This document shows, one piece after another, positions 1 to 5,312 of a stretch of DNA of 5,312 nt. Source of the stretch: JBDSEG01 sp039920165 (GTDB lineage Bacteria > Pseudomonadota > Gammaproteobacteria > Burkholderiales > Burkholderiaceae_C). A program made the translations under genes and the position numbers. Under the pieces are notes generated by a model, which saw only the letters and a program-made list of their open reading frames with translations, made no database searches and was not told the DNA's origin. How positions within the stretch are numbered: the first letter of the stretch is position 1; each line of letters starts with the position of its first letter. The stretch is from the NCBI GenBank assembly GCA_039920165.1, contig JBDSEG010000350.1:1-5312 (forward strand). Direction: 5' to 3'.

Positions 1-3000
1 CGCCGCTCGGCGACGTGGTCGGCTACAAGGTGCGCTTCCAGGACCGGCTGCAGCCCGGCGCCAGCGTCAAGCTGATGACCGACGGCATCCTGCTCGCCGA
101 AACGCAAAGCGACCCGTTGCTGCGCGCCTACGACACGATCATCGTGGACGAGGCGCACGAGCGCAGCCTGAACATCGACTTCCTGCTCGGGCATCTGCGG
201 CAAGTATTGCCGCGCCGGCCCGACCTGAAGGTGATCGTCACCTCGGCGACCATCGACGCCGACCGCTTCGCGCGTCACTTCGCGCAGGGCGACGTGCCGG
301 CGCCGGTGATCCAGGTCTCGGGGCGCTTGTTCCCGGTCGAGCAGCGCTGGCGTCCGTTCGAAGAGAGTCGTGAGTACGACCTCAACAACGCCATCGGCGA
401 TGCGGTCGACGAGCTCTGGCGCAACCAACACGGTGGCAGCGGCGACGTGCTCGTCTTCCTGCCCGGCGAGCGCGAAATCCGCGAGGCCGCCGAGCACTTG
501 CGCAAGCACCACCCGCCCGGCGTCGAGGTCGTCCCGCTCTTCGCGCGGCTGAGCCAGTCTGAGCAGGACCGTGTGTTCGACAGCCACAGCGCACGGCGCA
601 TCGTTCTGGCCACCAACGTCGCCGAGACTTCGCTGACCGTGCCCGGCATTCGCTACGTCATCGATCCCGGTACCGCGCGCATCAAGCGCTACAGCTACCG
701 CAGCAAGGTCGAACAGCTCTTGGTCGAGCCCGTCAGCCAGGCGGCGGCCAGCCAGCGCGCCGGTCGCTGCGGGCGCGTGGCCGACGGCATCTGCATCCGC
801 CTGTACGACGAGGCCGACTTTGCCAAGCGTCCGCGTTTTACCGACCCCGAAATCCTGCGCTCGTCGCTGGCCGGCGTGATCCTGCGGATGAAGTCGCTCA
901 CGCTCGGCAGCGTCGAGGACTTTCCCTTTCTCGAGCCGCCGCCCAAGCGGGCCATCGCCGACGGCTACCAGTTGCTGGCCGAGCTCGGTGCGGTCGACGA
1001 CGACAACGCGCTTACGCCGATCGGCCGTGAGCTTGCGCAGTTGCCGCTCGACCCGCGGGTGGGACGGATGATCCTGGAAGCACGCACGCGCGAGGCCTTG
1101 GGCGAGGTGCTGATCATCGCCAGCGCTTTCACTGTGCAGGATGTGCGCGACCGCCCGCTCGAACAGCAGGCTGCCGCCGATGCAGCGCACCGGAAATTCG
1201 ACGACGACAAGAGCGAATTCGTCGGCGACGTGAAGCTGTGGCGTTGGCTCGAAGGCTTGCGGACCGGGCACATCGCCGGCGATGCGGCCGTCGCGTCGAC
1301 CGCGCCGATTCACAAGATCTCGCAGCGTAAGCAGGAGCAGACCCTGCGCGAGAACTTCATCTCGCCGCGCCGCGTGCGCGAGTGGCGCGATATCCATTCG
1401 CAGCTGCACACGGTAGTCGCCGAGCACAAATGGCGGCTCAACACACTGCCGGCGAGCTACGAACAGCTGCACTTGTCGGTGCTGGCCGGGCTGCTCGGCA
1501 ACATTGGCCTGAAGAGCGAGGACGACGATTCCTACCTCGGGGCGCGCGGCATCCGCTTCTACAAGCACCCGGGCGCGCACCTGTCCAAGAAACCGGGGCG
1601 CTGGATCGTCGCCTCCGAACTCGTCGAGACGACACGGCTGTTCGGCCGCGGCATCGCCGCGATCGAGCCGCAATGGCTGCCGCGCATCGCCGGCCACGTC
1701 ATCAAGACGCAACTGCTGGAGCCGCACTGGGAAAAGAAGGCGGCCGAGGTGATCGCGCTCGAACGCGCGACGCTTTATGGCCTGGTCGTCTATGCCAACA
1801 AGCGGGTCAATTTCGGCCAGGTCGATCCGGTTGCGGCGCGTGAGATCTTCATCCGCGAGGCGCTGGTTTCGGATGGCTGGGAAACGCGCTTGCCGTTCCT
1901 GGCCGCCAACCGCAGGCTGATCGCGCAGGTCGAGGAGCTCGAGCACAAGTCGCGCCGCCAGGATGTGCTGGTCGACGACAACCTGATCCACGCCTTCTAC
2001 GATGCCCAGCTACCGGCCGACGTGCACAGCGGCCACAGCTTCGAACGCTGGTATGGCGAGGAGTCGAAGCGCCAGCCGCGCTTGCTGCTGCTGACGCGCG
2101 AGGAGCTGATGCGCCACGAGGCGGCCGGTATCACGAGTGCGGCGTTTCCGAAGACGCTCCGGCTCGGCGGCATCGACTGCACTGCGAGCTATCTGCACCA
2201 GCCCGGCGATGCGAAGGACGGCCTCACGGTGACGGTGCCGATCTATGCGCTGAACCAAATCGGCGAAGGGCGCTGCGAGTGGCTCGTGCCGGGGATGTTG
2301 AAGGACAAGGTGCTGGCGCTCTTCAGAAGCCTGCCGCAGCGCCCGCGTTCGCGTTTGCTGCCGCTGCCGGAATCGGTGGATCGCTTCGCGACCGAAACGC
2401 GGTTTGCCGAAGGCGGCCTCGTCGATGCGGTGCTCGACCATGTTCGCGCCAAGACCCAGCTCGACGTGCAGCGCGCCGACTTCAAGCTCGAACAGCTGCC
2501 GAACCATCTGCTGATGAATCTGCGCATCGTCGACGAGCACGGTCGCCAGCTCGGAATGGGCCGCAACCTCGCCGCGCTGAAAGCCGAGCTCGGAGGGCAG
2601 GCGAGGTCGGCCTTTCAGGCGCTGGCGGGGTTGAAGGTGGCCGCTGCTCAGCCCTCACCCCAACCTTCTTCCGGCAGCGGGAGAGGGGGCAGCAGCAGCG
2701 CAGCATCCCTCCCTCTCCCGCGCGCAAGAGAGGGTCGGAGCGAAGGGCCATCGATCTACACCGCCTGGACCTTCGGCGAGCTGCCCGAGCTGATGGAAAT
2801 CCGCAAGGCCGGGCAGGTTCTGATCGGCTTTCCGGCGCTGATCGACAAGCTCACGCATGTCGAGATCGAGGTTTTCGACGAGCCCGAGGTCGCCCAGCGC
2901 CAGCACCGCGCCGGACTGCGCCGGCTGGTCGCGCTGCAACTGCGCGATGCCATCAAATATCTCGAAAAGAATATCCCCGACCTGCAGCAGATGGCGGTCG

Positions 3001-3599
3001 CCTATCTGCAGACCGGCCGCGGCATCGACGAGCTGCGTTCGCAGATCGTCGAGCTCGCACTTGACCGCGCCTTTCTCGCCGATCCGCTACCCACCGATGC
3101 GGCCTCTTTCGCGCGCCGCATCGACGAAGGGCGAGGGCGCTTCAACCTCATCGCCGGCGAAGTGGCGCGCACCGCCGCGGGCGTCCTTGTCGACCATTCG
3201 GCCGCATTGCGCAAGCTGAAGGATGCGCGAGCGACCAAGGCAGCGGCCGACGATATCGCCGCGCAACTGGCCCGTCTGGTGCCGCCACGCTTCCTCGCGG
3301 GCACGCCGTGGGCGCAGCTCGCGCACCTGCCGCGCTATCTGAAGGCCATCGTGATGCGGCTGGACAAGCTGCGCGCCGACCCGGCTCGTGACGCCCAGCG
3401 CCTGGCCGAACTGCGCCCGCTCGAGTCACGCTTCTGGCGCCATCTGGCCGAGCGCAAAGGCGTTGCCGATGCGCGGCTCGAAGAGTTCCGCTGGCTGCTC
3501 GAAGAGTTGCGCGTAAGCCTTTTCGCGCAGGAGCTGCGAACGCCGCAGCCGGTCAGCGTCAAGCGCCTGGACAAGGCGTGGGCGCAGTTGTCGGCCTGA
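1..3599 (+). CDS. hrpA: ATP-dependent RNA helicase HrpA (DEAH-box), 5'-truncated by window
   Basis: HrpA is a cytoplasmic DEAH-box (SF2) RNA helicase; in E. coli it has been linked to mRNA processing and to rescue of stalled ribosomes. The frame is open from base 3 and ends at TGA 3597-3599. The GTG at 15 is internal, since the conserved VGYKVRF stretch starts there, so roughly 140-150 N-terminal residues with Walker A are off the window. Counting GTG 15 as codon 1, I see DEAH at 45-48 (motif II), SAT at 77-79 (III), ATNVAETS at 199-206 (V) and QRAGRCGR at 247-254 (VI). An HA2 region spans about 288-375, an OB-fold-like region about 489-560, and the long C-terminal DUF3418-type region runs to the end, with the family-typical EELRVSLFAQEL near the C-terminus. 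The full length would be near the 1300 residues of E. coli HrpA. One oddity is a Ser/Pro/Gly/Arg-rich insert at about codons 879-912, encoded by a palindromic repeat. Helicase identity is very secure; an intact N-terminus cannot be judged. Confidence 0.97.
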   Translation, partial: PLGDVVGYKVRFQDRLQPGASVKLMTDGILLAETQSDPLLRAYDTIIVDEAHERSLNIDFLLGHLRQVLPRRPDLKVIVTSATIDADRFARHFAQGDVPAPVIQVSGRLFPVEQRWRPFEESREYDLNNAIGDAVDELWRNQHGGSGDVLVFLPGEREIREAAEHLRKHHPPGVEVVPLFARLSQSEQDRVFDSHSARRIVLATNVAETSLTVPGIRYVIDPGTARIKRYSYRSKVEQLLVEPVSQAAASQRAGRCGRVADGICIRLYDEADFAKRPRFTDPEILRSSLAGVILRMKSLTLGSVEDFPFLEPPPKRAIADGYQLLAELGAVDDDNALTPIGRELAQLPLDPRVGRMILEARTREALGEVLIIASAFTVQDVRDRPLEQQAAADAAHRKFDDDKSEFVGDVKLWRWLEGLRTGHIAGDAAVASTAPIHKISQRKQEQTLRENFISPRRVREWRDIHSQLHTVVAEHKWRLNTLPASYEQLHLSVLAGLLGNIGLKSEDDDSYLGARGIRFYKHPGAHLSKKPGRWIVASELVETTRLFGRGIAAIEPQWLPRIAGHVIKTQLLEPHWEKKAAEVIALERATLYGLVVYANKRVNFGQVDPVAAREIFIREALVSDGWETRLPFLAANRRLIAQVEELEHKSRRQDVLVDDNLIHAFYDAQLPADVHSGHSFERWYGEESKRQPRLLLLTREELMRHEAAGITSAAFPKTLRLGGIDCTASYLHQPGDAKDGLTVTVPIYALNQIGEGRCEWLVPGMLKDKVLALFRSLPQRPRSRLLPLPESVDRFATETRFAEGGLVDAVLDHVRAKTQLDVQRADFKLEQLPNHLLMNLRIVDEHGRQLGMGRNLAALKAELGGQARSAFQALAGLKVAAAQPSPQPSSGSGRGGSSSAASLPLPRAREGRSEGPSIYTAWTFGELPELMEIRKAGQVLIGFPALIDKLTHVEIEVFDEPEVAQRQHRAGLRRLVALQLRDAIKYLEKNIPDLQQMAVAYLQTGRGIDELRSQIVELALDRAFLADPLPTDAASFARRIDEGRGRFNLIAGEVARTAAGVLVDHSAALRKLKDARATKAAADDIAAQLARLVPPRFLAGTPWAQLAHLPRYLKAIVMRLDKLRADPARDAQRLAELRPLESRFWRHLAERKGVADARLEEFRWLLEELRVSLFAQELRTPQPVSVKRLDKAWAQLSA
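2651..2748. repeat. REP-like double-hairpin palindromic element inside hrpA coding sequence
   Basis: Two arms face each other. The left arm (2651-2687) begins GCCCTCACCCC and ends GCGGGAGAGGG; the right arm (2711-2748) begins CCCTCTCCCGCG and ends GAAGGGC. The reverse complement of the right arm matches the left at about 24 of 33 aligned positions, and most differences are transitions. The right arm also folds on itself: CCCTCTC (2711-2717) pairs perfectly with GAGAGGG (2728-2734). The left arm has a weaker version of the same fold. A run of AGC/GCA triplets joins the arms. The composition (CCCTCACCCC, CCCTCTCCC, GAGAGGG) resembles palindromic elements that are common between genes in many proteobacteria. 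Here the element is translated without breaking the frame, as a linker containing SPQPSSGSGRGG and LPLPRAREG. The structure is read directly; its identity as a dispersed element is from general knowledge. Confidence 0.75.
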
Positions 3600-3612
3600 G
3601 CGCTTCGTGCGG

Positions 3613-3640
3613 GGGACTGCGCAAGGTCGATGCGTACAAT
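3613..3640 (+). promoter_or_regulatory. Predicted sigma-70 promoter of the tRNA-Pro (tRNA-Arg) unit
   Basis: TACAAT at 3635-3640 is one base from the consensus -10 box and lies 9 bases before the mature tRNA-Pro 5' end. A poor -35 candidate, GGGACT (3613-3618), sits 16 bases upstream and matches only the central GAC of TTGACA. The bases after the -10 box, TGCGCGC, are GC-rich; this kind of discriminator is typical of stable-RNA promoters under stringent control. The promoter sits in the 50-bp gap after the hrpA stop. The -10 call is good and the -35 call is weak. Confidence 0.55.
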
Positions 3641-3649
3641 TGCGCGCTT

Positions 3650-3726
3650 CGGGGCGTAGCGCAGCCTGGTAGCGCAACTGGTTTGGGACCAGTAGGTCGC
3701 GAGTTCGAATCCCGCCGCCCCGACCA
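3650..3726 (+). tRNA. tRNA-Pro, anticodon TGG
   Basis: A 77-nt cloverleaf with encoded CCA. The acceptor stem CGGGGCG (3650-3656) pairs with CGCCCCG (3716-3722), giving the C1-G72 pair that is a bacterial tRNA-Pro identity mark. The discriminator is A (3723) and CCA is 3724-3726. The D-stem is GCGC/GCGC. The anticodon stem ACTGG/CCAGT (3677-3681, 3689-3693) encloses loop TTTGGGA, putting TGG at 3684-3686. The T-loop is TTCGAAT (3704-3710). The T-stem GCGAG/CCCGC carries one A-C mismatch at the 52-62 pair. This tRNA reads CCN proline codons, mainly CCA, with wobble to others. Confidence 0.98.
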
Positions 3727-3737
3727 CGTTCGCATCG

Positions 3738-3905
3738 CCTCAGAGCGTGAGAGTTTTTCGGGCGTGCCCGAGAGGCGCGCCCAAAGGTGTCCGATCTAGG
3801 CGCAAAGCAAAGCCACAGCTCGGGCTATGGCGAGCATTTGCGACGACGAGCGAGCGGCTTTGGGCGAGACGAGCGGGCATGAGCGAAGACTCTCACACTC
3901 TCAGG
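3738..3905. repeat. Long imperfect palindrome between the two tRNA genes
   Basis: The spacer between tRNA-Pro and tRNA-Arg is one large interrupted inverted repeat. Its outer arms, CCTCAGAGCGTGAGAGT... (3738-3760) and ...ACTCTCACACTCTCAGG (3884-3905), pair over about 22 bp with few mismatches. Moving inward, TGCCCG (3765-3770) pairs with CGGGCA (3874-3879), and CGCCCAAAG (3778-3786) pairs perfectly with CTTTGGGCG (3858-3866). Next, CGCAAA (3801-3806) pairs with TTTGCG (3837-3842), and GCTCG (3818-3822) pairs with CGAGC (3831-3835). I find no plausible gene inside and no clear target-site duplication. It may be a MITE- or REP-type intergenic repeat, or a structured spacer in the tRNA precursor. 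The pairing is visible; its function is unknown. Confidence 0.7.
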
Positions 3906-3910
3906 CCCCT

Positions 3911-3987
3911 CTGCCCGTAGCTCAACTGGATAGAGCAGCGGCCTTCTAAGCCGCAGGTCGGGGGTTCAAGTCCCTCCGGGCAGGCCA
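3911..3987 (+). tRNA. tRNA-Arg, anticodon TCT
   Basis: A 77-nt cloverleaf with encoded CCA. The acceptor stem CTGCCCG (3911-3917) pairs fully with CGGGCAG (3977-3983); the discriminator is G (3984) and CCA is 3985-3987. The D-stem is GCTC/GAGC (the 3' strand at 3933-3936). The anticodon stem GCGGC/GCCGC (3938-3942, 3950-3954) encloses loop CTTCTAA, placing TCT at 3945-3947. The T-stem is GGGGG/CCCTC with one G-T pair, and the T-loop is TTCAAGT (3965-3971). It reads the AGA/AGG arginine codons, which should be rare in a genome this GC-rich. I see no promoter directly upstream, so co-transcription with tRNA-Pro through the palindrome is likely. An integrase gene follows 172 bp downstream, which makes this tRNA 3' end the probable insertion target. 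Confidence 0.98.
3950..3987 (+). other. Probable attachment site (attL/attR) at the tRNA-Arg 3' end
   Basis: P4-type integrases usually recombine at the 3' half of a tRNA gene and leave an intact tRNA beside the integrase, with a short direct copy of the tRNA end at the far edge of the element. An intact tRNA-Arg 172 bp before an integrase of this family fits that arrangement. The crossover point cannot be fixed, because the second att copy would lie outside the window; the limits given are simply the 3' anticodon-arm strand through CCA. Confidence 0.45.
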
Positions 3988-3994
3988 TTAGAAC

Positions 3995-4023
3995 AATTCA
4001 TGACGCGTCACCACGAGTCATTG
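3995..4023 (+). repeat. 29-bp imperfect direct repeat, copy 1, with dyad TGACGCGTCA
   Basis: This stretch matches 4058-4086 at 23 of 29 positions without gaps. It contains a perfect 10-bp palindrome, TGACGCGTCA (4001-4010), and ends in CATTG like copy 2. It begins 8 bp after the tRNA-Arg CCA, inside the presumed mobile element. It could be a binding site for an excisionase/directionality factor or another dimeric DNA-binding protein. The role is inferred only from its place between the presumed att site and int. Confidence 0.6.
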
Positions 4024-4057
4024 TTTGTTCCGAATCAACGGCTTATCCTGGACAGTT

Positions 4058-4086
4058 AAATCATTACGTGTCACGACGTGACATTG
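4058..4086 (+). repeat. 29-bp imperfect direct repeat, copy 2, with dyad GTCACGACGTGAC
   Basis: This is the partner of 3995-4023, with a 63-bp start-to-start distance (about six helical turns, so both copies would face the same side of the DNA). Its dyad is a perfect 6-bp inverted repeat around a central A (4070-4082), somewhat different in position from the dyad of copy 1. The two half-sites, GTCACG and CGTGAC, look like a dimer operator. Confidence 0.6.
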
Positions 4087-4093
4087 CGTTGCA

Positions 4094-4159
4094 GGGGAAC
4101 AAGGGGTACAAACCGGGGAACAACACGAGTTTTCGTGTTCCCCGACGAGTTTGTTCCCC
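4094..4159. promoter_or_regulatory. Array of five GGGGAACAA-type boxes abutting the integrase start
   Basis: Three direct boxes, GGGGAACAA (4094-4102), GGGGTACAA (4103-4111) and GGGGAACAA (4115-4123), are followed by two inverted ones, GTGTTCCCC (4135-4143) and TTGTTCCCC (4151-4159). Boxes 1, 2 and 3 start at 9- and 12-bp steps. Box 5 is the exact reverse complement of box 1 and ends at the base before the ATG. Such arrays next to P4-type integrases are plausible arm-type binding sites for the integrase N-terminal domain. They would also allow the protein to repress its own gene, as P4 Int does. The boxes are read directly; the binding protein is inferred. Confidence 0.65.
4115..4143 (+). other. 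Hairpin in the predicted int leader
   Basis: Box 3 and box 4 of the array can fold together. GGGGAAC followed by ACGA, separated by a 3-nt bulge, pairs with TCGTGTTCCCC to give about 11 bp around a GTTT loop. No T-run follows, so it is not a standard intrinsic terminator. If transcribed, it would lie 16 bases before the int start codon and could affect translation, but the symmetry may simply reflect two opposed protein-binding boxes. Confidence 0.45.
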
Positions 4160-5312
4160 ATGCCACTAACCGATCCCGCCTGTAAGCACGCAACCTGTCC
4201 GCCTGACAAGCCCCGCGCACGTTTTACCGATGCGGGCGGCATGTACCTTGAGGTCGCGCCCAGCGGCAGCAAACGCTGGTTCTGGAAGTACCTGTTCGGC
4301 GGCAAGGAGAAGCGGCTCGCGCTCGGCAGCTATCCGCAAACCTCGCTCAAGGGGGCGCGCCATGCGCGCGACGATGCACGCCGTCTGCACAGTCAGGGTA
4401 CGGATCCAGTTCAACGCCGCCGGCTCGACAAGCTGACCAACGCCGTTCAGCGCGACGCGACCTTCGAGGCGGTGGCACGCGAGCTATACGCCGCCAAGGC
4501 GAGCGGCTGGAGCGCCCAGTACGGCGCGCGCTGGATCGAGCGCATGGAGAAGGACCTGTTCCCCTGGATCGGCGCCCTGTCACTGCCTGAGATCACCGCG
4601 CCGCTACTGTTGCAGACCCTGCGGCGGATCGAGGGCAGGGGAGCCAACGAGACAGCCCATACGCTGCGCCAGACCGCCGGCCAAGTGTTTCGCTACGGCG
4701 TGCAGACCGGCCGTTGCGAACGCAACCCGGCGGGCGACCTGGCCGGCGCGTTGAAGACGATCAACGTCAAGCACATGGCTGCGGTAGTCGAGCCCAGGCA
4801 GGCCGGCGACCTGATGCGATCGATCCTGGCCTACACCGGCCACCCGACGACTCGTGCGGCACTGCGCTTGGCGGCCATGCTTTTCCAGCGGCCCGGCAAC
4901 ATCCGGCAGATGGAGTGGGCCGAGATCGACGGAGCCCTCTGGACGATCCCGGCTTCGAAGATGAAGCGCACTGTCCACGGCAAGGCCAACGGCCGGCCGC
5001 ATTTGGTGCCGTTGCCGAGACAGGCGGTCGCCGTGCTCGACGACCTTGAGCCGCTGACAGGCCATGGCCGCTACGTCTTTCCAAGCCTTCTCACCGGCGA
5101 GCGTCCGATGAGCGAGAACACACTGCGCACCGCACTTCGACGGATGGGTTACACCAACGACGAGATGACGCCGCATGGCTTCCGCGCGATGGCTCGCACC
5201 ATCATGGTGGAGAAGCTCGACGTTCCGGCCGATGTGATCGAGGCGCAGCTTGCGCACGGCAAGTCGGGGCCGCTCGGCGCGGCCTACGACCGCGCCGAAT
5301 TCATGGAGCAGC
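4160..5312 (+). CDS. P4-type tyrosine recombinase/integrase, 3'-truncated by window
   Basis: The frame is open from ATG 4160 to the window end (384 full codons); the missing tail is probably only tens of residues. The start MPLTDPACK matches the usual N-terminus of this family, and an internal ATG at 4241 would cut into the arm-binding domain. An N-terminal arm-type DNA-binding domain (DUF4102-like, residues about 1-85) contains FTDAGGMYLEV and LALGSYP (53-59). A core-binding helical region spans about 95-200, and a catalytic domain follows. Active-site residues visible are R244 (in QRPGNIR), K269 (in SKMKR), H339 and R342 (HGFR), H366 (LAH) and Y376 (AYDRAEF), so the part seen looks functional. 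The beta-hairpin after K269 has a longer loop (about seven extra residues) than the shortest family members. It cuts and rejoins DNA through a 3'-phosphotyrosine intermediate to insert or excise the element, most likely at tRNA-Arg just upstream. No Shine-Dalgarno sequence precedes the start; a 9-bp box occupies that position. The integrase family is very secure; the target site is inferred from position. Confidence 0.95.
   Translation, partial: MPLTDPACKHATCPPDKPRARFTDAGGMYLEVAPSGSKRWFWKYLFGGKEKRLALGSYPQTSLKGARHARDDARRLHSQGTDPVQRRRLDKLTNAVQRDATFEAVARELYAAKASGWSAQYGARWIERMEKDLFPWIGALSLPEITAPLLLQTLRRIEGRGANETAHTLRQTAGQVFRYGVQTGRCERNPAGDLAGALKTINVKHMAAVVEPRQAGDLMRSILAYTGHPTTRAALRLAAMLFQRPGNIRQMEWAEIDGALWTIPASKMKRTVHGKANGRPHLVPLPRQAVAVLDDLEPLTGHGRYVFPSLLTGERPMSENTLRTALRRMGYTNDEMTPHGFRAMARTIMVEKLDVPADVIEAQLAHGKSGPLGAAYDRAEFMEQ

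Noticed and set aside
2010..2540. Reverse open frame of 176 codons within hrpA
   Set aside because: It is antisense to a conserved, clearly coding part of hrpA. Long antisense frames are expected at this GC content, and no family features are visible.
2279..3064. Forward open frame of 261 codons in another phase of hrpA
   Set aside because: It is Arg/Ala-rich and low in complexity, as expected for a frame-shifted reading of GC-rich coding DNA. The hrpA frame is conserved throughout this stretch.
3335..3727. Reverse open frame of 130 codons starting MVGAAGFELATYWSQT
   Set aside because: This is the antisense translation of tRNA-Pro followed by antisense hrpA, another common false annotation.
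3578..3799. Forward open frame of 73 codons containing GVAQPGSATGLGPVGREFES
   Set aside because: This is the translation of the tRNA-Pro gene itself, a well-known false protein in bacterial annotations. It overlaps the hrpA end and runs into the palindrome.
3988..4010. Terminator after tRNA-Arg
   Set aside because: TGACGCGTCA is a dyad but has no loop or following T-run, so it is not an intrinsic terminator.
4021..4061. Possible int promoter (TTGTTT at 4021 with TTATCC at 4043, or TTAAAT at 4056)
   Set aside because: Neither candidate has both boxes acceptable at normal spacing, so no promoter is called.
4094..4159. Possible mini CRISPR or replication iterons
   Set aside because: The 9-bp units are too short and lack regular spacers, and their orientation switches. 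An integrase/operator site explains the position better, and no rep gene is visible.
4018..4305. Reverse open frame of 95 codons covering the int upstream region
   Set aside because: It overlaps the repeat array and the integrase N-terminal domain, and I see no recognisable protein features.
4604..5257. Reverse open frame of 217 codons opposite the integrase
   Set aside because: It is antisense to the integrase catalytic domain, where the forward frame carries all the expected motifs.

Overview
This window reads as chromosomal DNA of a GC-rich proteobacterium, most likely a betaproteobacterium (a Rhodocyclales- or Burkholderiales-type genome). That placement is an inference from the high GC, the HrpA variant and the tRNA sequences; no species is assigned. 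Both ends are cut inside genes.

Positions 1-3599 hold most of hrpA, a large DEAH-box RNA helicase, missing its N-terminus (including the Walker A motif) only because the window begins there. Its C-terminal half carries an in-frame, low-complexity insert of about 33 codons. At DNA level this insert is a double-hairpin palindromic repeat. Just after the hrpA stop, a promoter with a TACAAT -10 box and a GC-rich discriminator leads into tRNA-Pro(TGG) (3650-3726). A 168-bp imperfect palindrome (3738-3905) fills nearly all the space before tRNA-Arg(TCT) (3911-3987), which has no clear promoter of its own and is probably co-transcribed with tRNA-Pro.

The tRNA-Arg gene marks the edge of a mobile element. 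It is followed by 172 bp of more AT-rich, repeat-dense DNA. This contains two copies of a 29-bp imperfect direct repeat, then five copies of a 9-bp GGGGAACAA-type box (three direct, two inverted), the last touching the start codon of a P4-type tyrosine integrase (4160 to the window end). The integrase retains every catalytic residue that can be checked, including the nucleophilic tyrosine, and is cut only by the window end. The simplest reading is a genomic island or integrative element inserted at the 3' end of tRNA-Arg. The tRNA end would be one attachment site and the repeat-dense strip would be the integrase/accessory-factor binding region and int control region. Any cargo, and the second attachment site, would lie beyond 5312.

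I do not see a complete undescribed system in the window. The most informative unexplained structures are the box array and direct repeats upstream of the integrase, the palindrome between the tRNAs, and the repeat element translated inside hrpA.
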